From: Frateuria_A sp035944355
Lineage (GTDB): Bacteria; Pseudomonadota; Gammaproteobacteria; Xanthomonadales; Rhodanobacteraceae
Assembly (NCBI RefSeq): GCF_035944355.1
Contig: NZ_DASZBH010000012.1
Coordinates: forward strand, 124,001 to 188,000
DNA length: 64,000 bases
Direction of reading: 5' to 3'
Below, piece after piece: positions 43,264-51,079 of the stretch. Under the pieces are notes generated by a model. The model was not told the origin of the DNA. It searched no databases and saw only the letters and a list, made by a program, of their open reading frames with translations. Position numbers and translations under genes: made by a program. Numbering within the stretch: the first letter of the stretch is position 1; each line of letters starts with the position of its first letter.

Positions 43264-43335
43264 ATGTCCCTGGACGACGCAGTCCGCCGGCCTCGTCCAT
43301 CACCGGAGAACGACGAGCTTGGATCCAGACCCTAG
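43264..43335 (+). CDS. very short ORF with ribosome-binding site after mgtA (23 aa)
   Basis: AGGAG lies 7 nt before an ATG that opens MSLDDAVRRPRPSPENDELG and stops after SRP at 43335. It is hydrophilic and has four prolines. It could be a small protein, a leader peptide for the pump, or chance. No homologue is known to me. Confidence 0.25.
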   Translation: MSLDDAVRRPRPSPENDELGSRP

Positions 43336-43444
43336 TACCTCTGCAGCTTCGCACCATTTCTCGCACTGACGTCGCTCTTGCGTCGGCTCGCCCGAGCCGC
43401 CCCTGACGCGGCGGACGGTGTCGCTCCGACGCGGACGGGATCGG

Positions 43445-43512
43445 CGGCAGCACTGCGGCTGCCGTGTTTCCCCCTCGCTTGTCCGGTGCCGCGGCCACGC
43501 CCGCGGCACCGG
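43445..43512 (+). repeat. tandem hairpins upstream of the RND adaptor gene
   Basis: First hairpin: CGGCAGC (43445-43451) with GCTGCCG (43458-43464). Second: CCGGTGCCGCGG (43483-43494) with CCGCGGCACCGG (43501-43512), a perfect 12-bp stem with a 6-nt loop ending 25 nt before the ATG. There is no T-run, so translational control or a protein-binding dyad is as likely as termination. Confidence 0.6.
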
Positions 43513-43537
43513 CGCATGCCCATCACAGGGGAAACTC

Positions 43538-44665
43538 ATGCTGTTCCGTACACCGAAAAACCTGTCGGTCCTGATCTTCGCCATTGCGGTGCCCGTGCTG
43601 ATGGCGGCCTGTTCCCATGCTGACCACGTGCAGGCGGCCGCCCCGTCGATCACCGACGACCACGGCCTGCTGCACATTCCGGCGGGATCGCCGTTGCGCA
43701 GGCGCGTCAAGGTGCAGCCGGTCGAATCGGGCGGGCTGCCCCGTGCGCTTTCGGTCCCGGCCGTGATCGAAGCGGACCCCGCACACACGTTGAACGTGCA
43801 GGCCCCGGTGACGGGGCGCGTGATCGAGCTCAAGGTCGGGCTGGGCGACCGCGTCAAGCGAGGGCAGGTGCTGGCGTTGATCGCCTCGGGCGATTATGCG
43901 CAGGCGCAGGCGGACCGCGCCCGGGCGGCCGATGCGCTGGCCCTGGCGAAAAGCGGGCTTGCGCGCGCCGAAGGCGTGCAGCGCGCCGGCGGTGCCGCAC
44001 AGAAGGACCTCGAAGCCGCGCGCAGCGGCTACCAGCAGGCGCAGGCCGAAGACATCCGCGCGCAGGCGCGCTTGGCCTCGCTCGGCTCCCCGGCTCCCGG
44101 ATCGCGCGGGGCGGGGCGCATGGCCCTGCTCTCGCCGACCGACGGCAGCATCACTTCGCTGTCCACTGCCGCGGGCGCGTTCGTCAACGACCCGAATGCG
44201 GTTCTGATGACGGTGACCGACATAGGCCATGTCTGGGCGACCGCCAACGTGGCGGAAAACGAGTCGTCGCTGGTGGCACCGGGCCAGCTCGCCGAGGTGA
44301 CGCTGCCGGCGCTGCCGGGCCGCCGTTTCCGGGGCGCGGTGCAGTCGGTCAGCGACGTGGTGGATCCCGATTCGCGGCGCGTCAAGGCGCGCATCGCGCT
44401 GGCCAATCCCGATGGGGCGATGAAGGCCAATATGTTCGCCACGGCCGTCCTGATGGTGCCGCAGCCCGGCGCGCTGCTGGTTCCGCAGTCCGCGCTGCTG
44501 ATGAACAACGACAGTGTCACCGTGTTCGTCGAGGTGTCTCCCTGGACGTTCGCCCGCCGCACGGTGGAGCTGGGCCCGGACGAAGGTGGACTGGCGCGCA
44601 TCGCCAAGGGCCTGCGGCCCGGCGATCGCGTGGTCGTGGCCGGTGGGGTGCTGATCAATGATTGA
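43538..44665 (+). CDS. heavy-metal RND efflux periplasmic adaptor (membrane fusion lipoprotein)
   Basis: A 375-residue adaptor linking the inner-membrane pump to its outer-membrane channel. The signal ends in a lipobox (PVLMAAC, Cys about 26), so it is probably lipid-anchored. Barrel-sandwich halves are VQAPVTGRVIELKVGLGDRVKRGQ and LLSPTDGSITSLSTAAGAFV, separated by an Ala/Gln-rich helical hairpin. VWATANVAENESSLVAPG starts the beta-barrel domain. An AGGGGA precedes the ATG at 43538. It overlaps the pump gene by eight bases. Confidence 0.88.
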   Translation: MLFRTPKNLSVLIFAIAVPVLMAACSHADHVQAAAPSITDDHGLLHIPAGSPLRRRVKVQPVESGGLPRALSVPAVIEADPAHTLNVQAPVTGRVIELKVGLGDRVKRGQVLALIASGDYAQAQADRARAADALALAKSGLARAEGVQRAGGAAQKDLEAARSGYQQAQAEDIRAQARLASLGSPAPGSRGAGRMALLSPTDGSITSLSTAAGAFVNDPNAVLMTVTDIGHVWATANVAENESSLVAPGQLAEVTLPALPGRRFRGAVQSVSDVVDPDSRRVKARIALANPDGAMKANMFATAVLMVPQPGALLVPQSALLMNNDSVTVFVEVSPWTFARRTVELGPDEGGLARIAKGLRPGDRVVVAGGVLIND

Positions 44666-47600
44666 GAAGCTCATTGCGTGGTGCCTGCGCAAGCGCACGC
44701 TGGTCTTCGGCGTGGCGGCGCTGGTCATGGTCTACGGCTACTACGCCTGGACCCAGCTGGCCGTCGAGGCCTATCCCGAACTCAGCGACGTCACGGCGCA
44801 GGTCACCACCCAGGTCCCCGGCCTGGCGGCGGAGGAAATCGAGCAGCAGATCACCACCCCGCTGGAGCGCGCCCTGGCCGGGACGCCGGGCATGGTATCG
44901 ATGCGTTCCAGCAGCACCTTCGGGCTGTCGCTGATCACGCTGGTATTCCGCGACGGCGCGGAGGACTACTGGTCGCGCCAGCGCGTCATGGAGCGCATCG
45001 CCGGCGTCACCCTGCCGGGTGGCGCCGTGCCCTCGCTCGACCCGGTCTCCGGCCCGGCCGGGGAGATCTATCGCTACACGCTGGAGTCCGATACCCGCAA
45101 CCTGATGGAGCTCTCGGAAATCCAGCGCTGGGAGGTCATCCCCGCACTGGAGCAGGTGCCGGGAGTGGCCAACGTCGACAACTTCGGCGGCTTCACCAAG
45201 GAGTTCCAGCTGGAGGTGGACCCGCAGAAGCTGCTGCAGTACGGCGTGGGCATCACCGACGTGGCGAACGCCATCGGCGCCAACAACGCCAATGCCGGCG
45301 GCGGCCGCATCAGCCGCGGCGAGCAGTCGTACGTGATCCGCGGCGAAGGCCTGCTGCGCACGCTGAAGAACCTGGGCGACGTCGTAGTGGCGCAGCACAA
45401 CGGCAGCCCGGTCCAGGTTCGCGACCTGGGCACGCTCCGCTACGGCCACCAGGTCCGCGAGGGCATCCTGGGCAAGAACAACAATCCGGACACGATCGAG
45501 GGCATCGTCGACCTGCTGAAGTACGAAAACCCGTCCCGCGTGCTCGACAGCATCCACGCCAAGGTGGACGAGCTCAACCGCCGGCTCGCCGCACAAGACG
45601 TACGCATCGTGCCGTACATCGACCGCGACGACCTGGTGAAGGCCACGGTCAGCAAGGTGTCGCACACCGTCGTGGAGGGCGTCGGCCTGGTTTGCATCGT
45701 GCTGATCCTGTTCCTCGGCAGCCCGCGCAGCGCGCTGGTGGCGGCGGTGACCATTCCGTTCGCGTTGGTCGCCGCGTTCATCGTGATGCACTTCACCGGC
45801 ATGCCGGCCAACCTCTTTTCGCTGGGCGCCATCGACTTCGGGGTGATCGTGGATGGCGCGATCGTGGTGACCGAGGCGATCCTGCGCCAGCGTGAGGGGC
45901 GGCCACAGGCGTACCTGCACGAGGCCGACGTACTGGATGCCACCCGGCAGGTGGCGCGGCCAATCTTCTTCGCCACCCTGATCATCGTCACCGCCTACGC
46001 CCCCCTGCTGGCGTTCGAGCGCGCCGAAGGCAAGCTGTTCTCGCCGATGGCGCACACCGTGGGCTACGCCCTGCTCGGCGCGCTGCTGTGTGCGATCACG
46101 CTGGTGCCGGCGCTGGCCTGGCTGGCGCTGCGCAAGCCGCGCAAGGTGCTCCACAACAAGCCGCTGGAGCGTCTGCAGGCAGGCTATCGGCGTGCGCTGG
46201 AATGGCTCCTGGCCAGGCCCCGCGTGACCTGCGCCGCGGCCGGCATGGCGCTGGTCGCCGTGCTCGTGCTGGGCTCGACCATCGGCCGCGAATTCCTGCC
46301 CGAACTGGACGAAGGTTCCCTGTGGCTGCAGGTGCAGTTGCCGAGCGGCCTGTCGCTGGAGAAGGCGAGCGAGATGGCGAGCGAGTATCGCCGCGTGGTC
46401 GGCGCGTTCCCCGAGGTCAGCTATGTGGTGACCCAGCTGGGCCGCAACGACACCGGCACGGACCCGTGGACGCCCTCCCACATCGAGTCCGGCGTGGGAC
46501 TCAAGCCGTATGACACCTGGCCCTCCGGTGAGACCAAGGCGCAGTTCGTGCGCCGCCTCAACGAGCGTCTGCAGCAGATCCCCGGCATCAGCGTGGGCAT
46601 CAGCCAGCCGATCATCGACGGCGAGAATGACATGATCGGCGGTGCGCACAGCCCGCTGGTGCTGCGCATCTACGGCGACGACTTCAGGGAATTGCGCCGC
46701 ATCGGCGGCGAGATCGTACAGGTGCTCAAGGGCATACCGGGCACGGCCGACGCGTCCATTTTCCAGGAGCCGCCGATCCCGCAGGTGGTGGTGAACGTGG
46801 ACCGCGATGACGCTGCGCGCTATGGCATCAACGTGGCCGACATCAATACGCTGGTCCAGACCGGCGTGGGTGGTGCGCCGATCACCCAGGCCTACGTGGG
46901 GGATCGCGTGTACAACGTCACCGCGCGCCTGCCGCACCAGGTGGCCGCCAATCCGCAGGCGCTGGGACAGCTCGTGCTGACCGCGCCGTCGGGCGCACGC
47001 GTTCCGCTGGCGATGGTGGCCCACATCAGCCTGCGGAGCGGCGAGAGCACCATCGCGCACCAGGGCGGCGAGCGTCAGCTCACCGTGCGCATCGACAACC
47101 GCGATCGCGCCCTGTCCGATTACCTGGCCGAGGCGCGGCAGAAGATCGCGGCCAAGGTCAGCTTCGACCCGCAGCACTATCGGCTGGAATGGGCCGGCCA
47201 GTTCGAGAACCAGCAGCGTGCGCAGGCGCGCCTGGTGCTGGTGATGGGCCTGGTGCTGGCGGTGATGGCGGTGCTGCTGTTCGCCGAATTCGGCAGCCTG
47301 CGGCAGGCGCTGCTGGTGCTGGGCGTGGTGCCGCTGGCCACGCTGGGCGGCCTGATCTCCCTGCACTTGAAGGGCGAAACGCTGAACATCGCCACGGCAG
47401 TCGGCTTCATCGCGCTGTTCGGCGTCGCGGTGCAGAACGGCATCATCATGGTCGCCAACTTCAATCGCATGCGGCGCGAAGGCCACGGCGTGCGCGAGGC
47501 GGTAGTGCTCGGCGCCTGCGAACGCTTTCGTCCGGTGCTGATGACCGCATCGGTGGCAAGCGTGGGCATGTTGCCGGCGATGCTGGCCACCGGCATCGGC

Positions 47601-47753
47601 ACCGACGTGCAGCGTGGCCTCGCCACCGTGGTGGTGGGCGGCCTGGCGATAGCCACCCTGCTCACCCTGTTCATTCTGCCGGCGCTCTACGACACCCTCG
47701 AGCAATTCGTGGAGCGCCGTCGCCGCCACGCGCGGCCGGCCGAGGAGATCTGA
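44658..47753 (+). CDS. CzcA/CusA-family heavy-metal RND efflux pump
   Basis: A 1031-residue proton-driven resistance-nodulation-division pump with 12 helices and two large periplasmic domains. N-terminal IIEKLI-type start, YPELSDVTAQVTTQVPGLAAEEIEQQITTP. Helix IV carries SLGAIDFGVIVDGAIVVTEA (acidic residues about 392 and 397), the proton-relay signature of the heavy-metal (HME) branch of CzcA type, though the common EN after this motif is EA here. The exported metal (Co, Zn, Cd or Ni) cannot be fixed from sequence. The outer-membrane gene starts 2 nt after its stop. Confidence 0.9.
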   Translation: MIEKLIAWCLRKRTLVFGVAALVMVYGYYAWTQLAVEAYPELSDVTAQVTTQVPGLAAEEIEQQITTPLERALAGTPGMVSMRSSSTFGLSLITLVFRDGAEDYWSRQRVMERIAGVTLPGGAVPSLDPVSGPAGEIYRYTLESDTRNLMELSEIQRWEVIPALEQVPGVANVDNFGGFTKEFQLEVDPQKLLQYGVGITDVANAIGANNANAGGGRISRGEQSYVIRGEGLLRTLKNLGDVVVAQHNGSPVQVRDLGTLRYGHQVREGILGKNNNPDTIEGIVDLLKYENPSRVLDSIHAKVDELNRRLAAQDVRIVPYIDRDDLVKATVSKVSHTVVEGVGLVCIVLILFLGSPRSALVAAVTIPFALVAAFIVMHFTGMPANLFSLGAIDFGVIVDGAIVVTEAILRQREGRPQAYLHEADVLDATRQVARPIFFATLIIVTAYAPLLAFERAEGKLFSPMAHTVGYALLGALLCAITLVPALAWLALRKPRKVLHNKPLERLQAGYRRALEWLLARPRVTCAAAGMALVAVLVLGSTIGREFLPELDEGSLWLQVQLPSGLSLEKASEMASEYRRVVGAFPEVSYVVTQLGRNDTGTDPWTPSHIESGVGLKPYDTWPSGETKAQFVRRLNERLQQIPGISVGISQPIIDGENDMIGGAHSPLVLRIYGDDFRELRRIGGEIVQVLKGIPGTADASIFQEPPIPQVVVNVDRDDAARYGINVADINTLVQTGVGGAPITQAYVGDRVYNVTARLPHQVAANPQALGQLVLTAPSGARVPLAMVAHISLRSGESTIAHQGGERQLTVRIDNRDRALSDYLAEARQKIAAKVSFDPQHYRLEWAGQFENQQRAQARLVLVMGLVLAVMAVLLFAEFGSLRQALLVLGVVPLATLGGLISLHLKGETLNIATAVGFIALFGVAVQNGIIMVANFNRMRREGHGVREAVVLGACERFRPVLMTASVASVGMLPAMLATGIGTDVQRGLATVVVGGLAIATLLTLFILPALYDTLEQFVERRRRHARPAEEI

Positions 47754-47754
47754 C

Positions 47755-49251
47755 ATGCGTATCCATGCCAAGCATTACCTGCGCGGCACTCTGGCTGGCG
47801 GCCTTGCGTTGGCCCTGGCAGCCTGCGCCGTCGGCCCCGATTACCGCCGGCCGCCGGCGCCCACGGCCCTGCGCTACACAGCCGAGGTCCAATCCGACAC
47901 CACGGCTTCCGCCCCGGTGCCGGGTGGCGCTGCCCAGCGGCTGGTGAGCTCGATGGACATCCCCGGCCAGTGGTGGACCCTGTTCCGCTCGGAGCCGTTG
48001 AACGCGCTGATCGAGGAAGCACTGCGCCGCAACGCGGACGTGGAAGCGGCGCACGAAGCTCTGCGTGCGGCCTGGGAGAGCGTCTACGCACAGCGTGGCG
48101 CCTATTTCCCGCAGGTCGAGGGCAGCGTCGAGTCGACACGCCAGCACATCGCCAGCGACCTGGCCAGCCCGGCACAGTCCGGCGCCAGCCTGTACAGCCT
48201 CACGACAGCCCAGGTGAGCGTGTCCTATGCCCTGGACCTGTGGGGCGGCACGCGGCGCCAGGTGGAATCGGCCGTGGCGGCGGCGAACGTGCAACGCTTC
48301 CAGCTGGAGGCGACCTACCTCACCCTGACCAGCAACCTGGCCAACGCGGCCATCGAGGAAGCCTCGCTGCGGGCACAGATGCAGGCCACGCAGGAGATCA
48401 TCCAGGCGCAGTCGAAGATCCTGGCGACCGTGCAGCGGCAGTACGCCCTGGGCGACCTGCCCGAGGCCGCCGTGGCGGCGCAGGTAACCGCGCTGGAACA
48501 GAGCCGCGCCGCCCTGCCGCCGCTGCAGAAACAGCTCGCCCAGCAGCGCGATCTGCTGGCCGCATTGAGCGGGCGTACACCCGACCAGGGTATCGACGCG
48601 CGCTTTACTCTGGACGACCTGCACCTGCCCAGCGAACTGCCGCTCAGCTTGCCTGCACGGCTGGTCGAGCAACGCCCCGACGTGCGCGCGGCGGAGGCGC
48701 AGCTGCATGCGGCCAGCGCCGAGGTGGGCGTTGCCGTCGCTGCGCGCCTGCCCAACGTGCAGATCGATGCCAGCTTCGGTCGCGCTGCGGAGGGAGCCGG
48801 CGAGCTGTTCAAGGCCGGCAGCGGCTTCTGGAACCTGGGTGCGGGCGTCACCCAGCCGCTATTCGATGCCAATTCGCTTCGGCACCGGCAGCGGGCCGCC
48901 GAAGCCGGTTACCGCCAGGCCGCCGCGCAATACCGTAGCGCCGTGCTGGCTGCCGTGCAGAACGTGGCGGACGTGCTGCAAGCGGTACAGGCCGACGCCC
49001 ATGCGCTGGCCGCAACCCAACGCGCCGAACAGGCGGCCGCGCGCAGCCTGGATATCGCCCGGCGCCAGCTCGCACTAGGCGACCTCGGCGAGAGCGCGCT
49101 GCTCGAAGCGCAGCTCGCGTGGCAGCAGTCGCGCATCGCCCTGGTGCAGGCCCGGGCCGAGCGCTACAGCGACACCGTAGCGCTGTTCCAGGCGCTGGGC
49201 GGCGGCTGGTGGCATCGCGACGACACGACGGCGTCGACTGGAGGGAAGTGA
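47755..49251 (+). CDS. outer-membrane efflux channel of the NodT/OprM family
   Basis: A 498-residue TolC-superfamily lipoprotein. The lipobox is ALAAC (Cys about 23), followed by the NodT hallmark AVGPDYRRPPAP and then WWTLFRSEPLNALIEEAL. The repeated coiled-coil halves include LPARLVEQRPDVRAAEAQL and the C-terminal QLALGDLGESALLEAQLAW. It completes the tripartite pump. A NodT-type partner is less usual for an HME pump than CzcC/CusC-type channels, though these are related. A 9-bp hairpin follows the gene. Confidence 0.9.
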   Translation: MRIHAKHYLRGTLAGGLALALAACAVGPDYRRPPAPTALRYTAEVQSDTTASAPVPGGAAQRLVSSMDIPGQWWTLFRSEPLNALIEEALRRNADVEAAHEALRAAWESVYAQRGAYFPQVEGSVESTRQHIASDLASPAQSGASLYSLTTAQVSVSYALDLWGGTRRQVESAVAAANVQRFQLEATYLTLTSNLANAAIEEASLRAQMQATQEIIQAQSKILATVQRQYALGDLPEAAVAAQVTALEQSRAALPPLQKQLAQQRDLLAALSGRTPDQGIDARFTLDDLHLPSELPLSLPARLVEQRPDVRAAEAQLHAASAEVGVAVAARLPNVQIDASFGRAAEGAGELFKAGSGFWNLGAGVTQPLFDANSLRHRQRAAEAGYRQAAAQYRSAVLAAVQNVADVLQAVQADAHALAATQRAEQAAARSLDIARRQLALGDLGESALLEAQLAWQQSRIALVQARAERYSDTVALFQALGGGWWHRDDTTASTGGK

Positions 49252-49273
49252 AAACGGGAGCGGCATCGTGGCC

Positions 49274-49294
49274 GGCTGATGCTTGGCATCAGCC
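49274..49294. terminator. 9-bp hairpin after the RND operon
   Basis: GGCTGATGC and GCATCAGCC form a perfect 9-bp stem with a TTG loop between the convergent efflux and YfeH-type genes. There is no T-run, so termination efficiency is uncertain. Confidence 0.5.
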
Positions 49295-49307
49295 CGCTTA
49301 GGCGTCC

Positions 49308-50321
49308 TCAGTCCGCCTCCAGCCTGTCGTCGCCCACCGCCCGCGGCGATTGCCGGGCGTAGCGGCGCGCCAGCATCGCGCACACCATCAGCTGCAACTG
49401 GTGGAAGATCATCAGCGGCAGCAGCAGCGCGCCCAGGCCGCCGGCCTGCCCGGCGAACAGGATCTTCGCCATCGGCACGCCGCTGGCGAGACTCTTCTTG
49501 GAACCGCAGAACACCAGCGTGATGCGGTCGGCGCGGGCGAAGCCGAGCAGCCGCCCGATCATGCTGGTCGCCAGCAGCGCCAGCGCCAGCAGCAGCGCGC
49601 CGACGCCCAGCATGGCCAGCAGCGCCAGCGGCGCCGTGGCGCGCCACAAGCCCTCGACCACCGCCTCGCCGAAGGCCGCGTAGACCACCAGCAGGATGGT
49701 GCCACGGTCGGTCAGGCCCAGCAGCGGGCGATGCCGGTCGACCCAGCCGCCGATCCACGGCCGCAGCAGATGGCCGGCGGCGAACGGCACCAGCAGCAGC
49801 TTGACGATCTTCCAAACCCCGCCCGCGGCTGGCGCGTGCGTCACGCCGGTGGCGAGCAGCGCCTCCACCAGCAGCGGCGTGAGCACGATGCCGATCAGGC
49901 TGGAGAGCGAGGCGCTGACCACCGCCGCCGGCACGTTGCCGCCGGCGATGGAAGTGAAGGCGATGGAGGACTGCACGGTCGAGGGCAGCGTGCAGACGAA
50001 CAGCATACCCAGCGCCAGCGGCGGCGTCAGCAGCCTGTCCGCCAGCGGATGCAGCAGCCAGCCCAGCAACGGGAACAGCATGAAGGTGCTGGCGAACACC
50101 GCCAGGTGCAGCCGCCAGTGCGTCATCCCGCGCACGATCGCCTCGCGCGAGAGCTTGGCGCCATGCAGGAAGAACAGCAGCATGATCGCCGCGTCGGTCA
50201 GCCGGTCCAGCCACAGCGCGGCCTCGCCCCGGCAGGGCAGCACGCTGGCCAGGCCGACCGTGCCGATCAGGGCGAGGATGAAGCCGTCCGGCAACAGCGG
50301 GCGCAGGGAGAAAGAGGGCAT
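49308..50321 (-). CDS. bile acid:sodium symporter family transporter (YfeH-like)
   Basis: A 337-residue membrane protein with about ten helices. It resembles the SBF-like/YfeH branch of the bile acid:sodium symporter superfamily: MLLFFLHGAKLSREAI, LPSTVQSSIAFTSIAGGNVPAAVVSA, and VFCGSKKSLASGVPMAKILF. The substrate is unknown. TACAAT at 50364-50359, 37 nt before the ATG, is a likely -10. It is convergent with the efflux operon and 69 nt downstream of the DedA gene. Confidence 0.88.
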   Translation of the reverse strand: MPSFSLRPLLPDGFILALIGTVGLASVLPCRGEAALWLDRLTDAAIMLLFFLHGAKLSREAIVRGMTHWRLHLAVFASTFMLFPLLGWLLHPLADRLLTPPLALGMLFVCTLPSTVQSSIAFTSIAGGNVPAAVVSASLSSLIGIVLTPLLVEALLATGVTHAPAAGGVWKIVKLLLVPFAAGHLLRPWIGGWVDRHRPLLGLTDRGTILLVVYAAFGEAVVEGLWRATAPLALLAMLGVGALLLALALLATSMIGRLLGFARADRITLVFCGSKKSLASGVPMAKILFAGQAGGLGALLLPLMIFHQLQLMVCAMLARRYARQSPRAVGDDRLEAD

Positions 50322-50390
50322 GGCGGGGCAAGGGAAGCGAGGCGCCGGATGGCGCGCGATTGTAGTGGCGCGTGCGTCGACGTTGGGCTC

Positions 50391-51011
50391 TCAGTCGTCG
50401 CTGCGGCCCGCACGGCAGCGCCGCCTCCACCACAGCCAGCCCGCGACCAGCGCCGCCACGACGGCCAGCATCCACATGCCGTGCTGGCTGCGGCCGATCC
50501 ACATGGCCAGCCACTCGCGGTTGTTGGCGCCCGCGTAGCCTAGGTACACCCACACCGGCACGCTGATCAGCGCGGCCAGTCCATCGAGCAGCAGGAAGCG
50601 CAGGAACGATACGCGGTGCGTGGCGCCGGCGGTGACGTACACCGCCGTGCGCATGCCCGGCAGGAAGCGCGCCAGGAACAGCAGGCGGTTGCCGTAGCGG
50701 GCGAACTTCTCCTGCACCTTCGCGTAGCGCGCCGGCGTGAGCAGCCGCGCCACCAGCGGCCATTGCATGATGCGCGCGCCATGGCGATGGCCGAGCAGGA
50801 ACATCGCCGCGTCGCCCACCAGCACGCCGACCAGCGCGATTCCAGCCATCGCGTGCACGTTGGCGTAGCCCAGCCCGGCGATCACGCCGCCGGCGATCAG
50901 GGTGATGTCCTCCGGCAGCGGCGCGCCGGCGCCACACAGCAGCAGCGCGGCGAACACTGCCGCGTAGCCGCTTTCGGCGAACAGCAGGATCAGCCGCTCA
51001 AGCAACTGCAT
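50391..51011 (-). CDS. DedA/SNARE-associated (VTT-domain) membrane protein
   Basis: A 206-residue inner-membrane protein. Hallmarks are GAGAPLPEDITLIAGG near residue 30, FARYGNRLLFLARFLPGMRTAVYVTAG with the conserved Arg residues, and a C-terminal helix with a basic tail. DedA proteins are linked to envelope homeostasis and lipid-carrier flipping; the partner here is unknown. It follows dnaG on the same strand with a 68-nt gap. Confidence 0.9.
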   Translation of the reverse strand: MQLLERLILLFAESGYAAVFAALLLCGAGAPLPEDITLIAGGVIAGLGYANVHAMAGIALVGVLVGDAAMFLLGHRHGARIMQWPLVARLLTPARYAKVQEKFARYGNRLLFLARFLPGMRTAVYVTAGATHRVSFLRFLLLDGLAALISVPVWVYLGYAGANNREWLAMWIGRSQHGMWMLAVVAALVAGWLWWRRRCRAGRSDD

Positions 51012-51079
51012 TCGTGAGCCTGGCCTGGCACGCGCGCCGAGGGATGAGGGCGCAAGCGCGCGGTAAGGCGAACCATCGG

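Larger units (their letters stand above)
43245..43537. other. intergenic region mgtA / RND pump with two hairpins
   Basis: 293 nt. It holds a 23-codon ORF right after mgtA (43264-43335) and two strong hairpins near the right end (43445-43464 and 43483-43512). No convincing -35/-10 pair is seen, so the pump may be partly read from mgtA or use an activator-dependent promoter. Confidence 0.45.

Noticed and set aside
44655..47771. 1038-codon open frame on the minus strand opposite the RND pump
   Set aside because: Antisense shadow with repetitive His/Gln/Arg composition.
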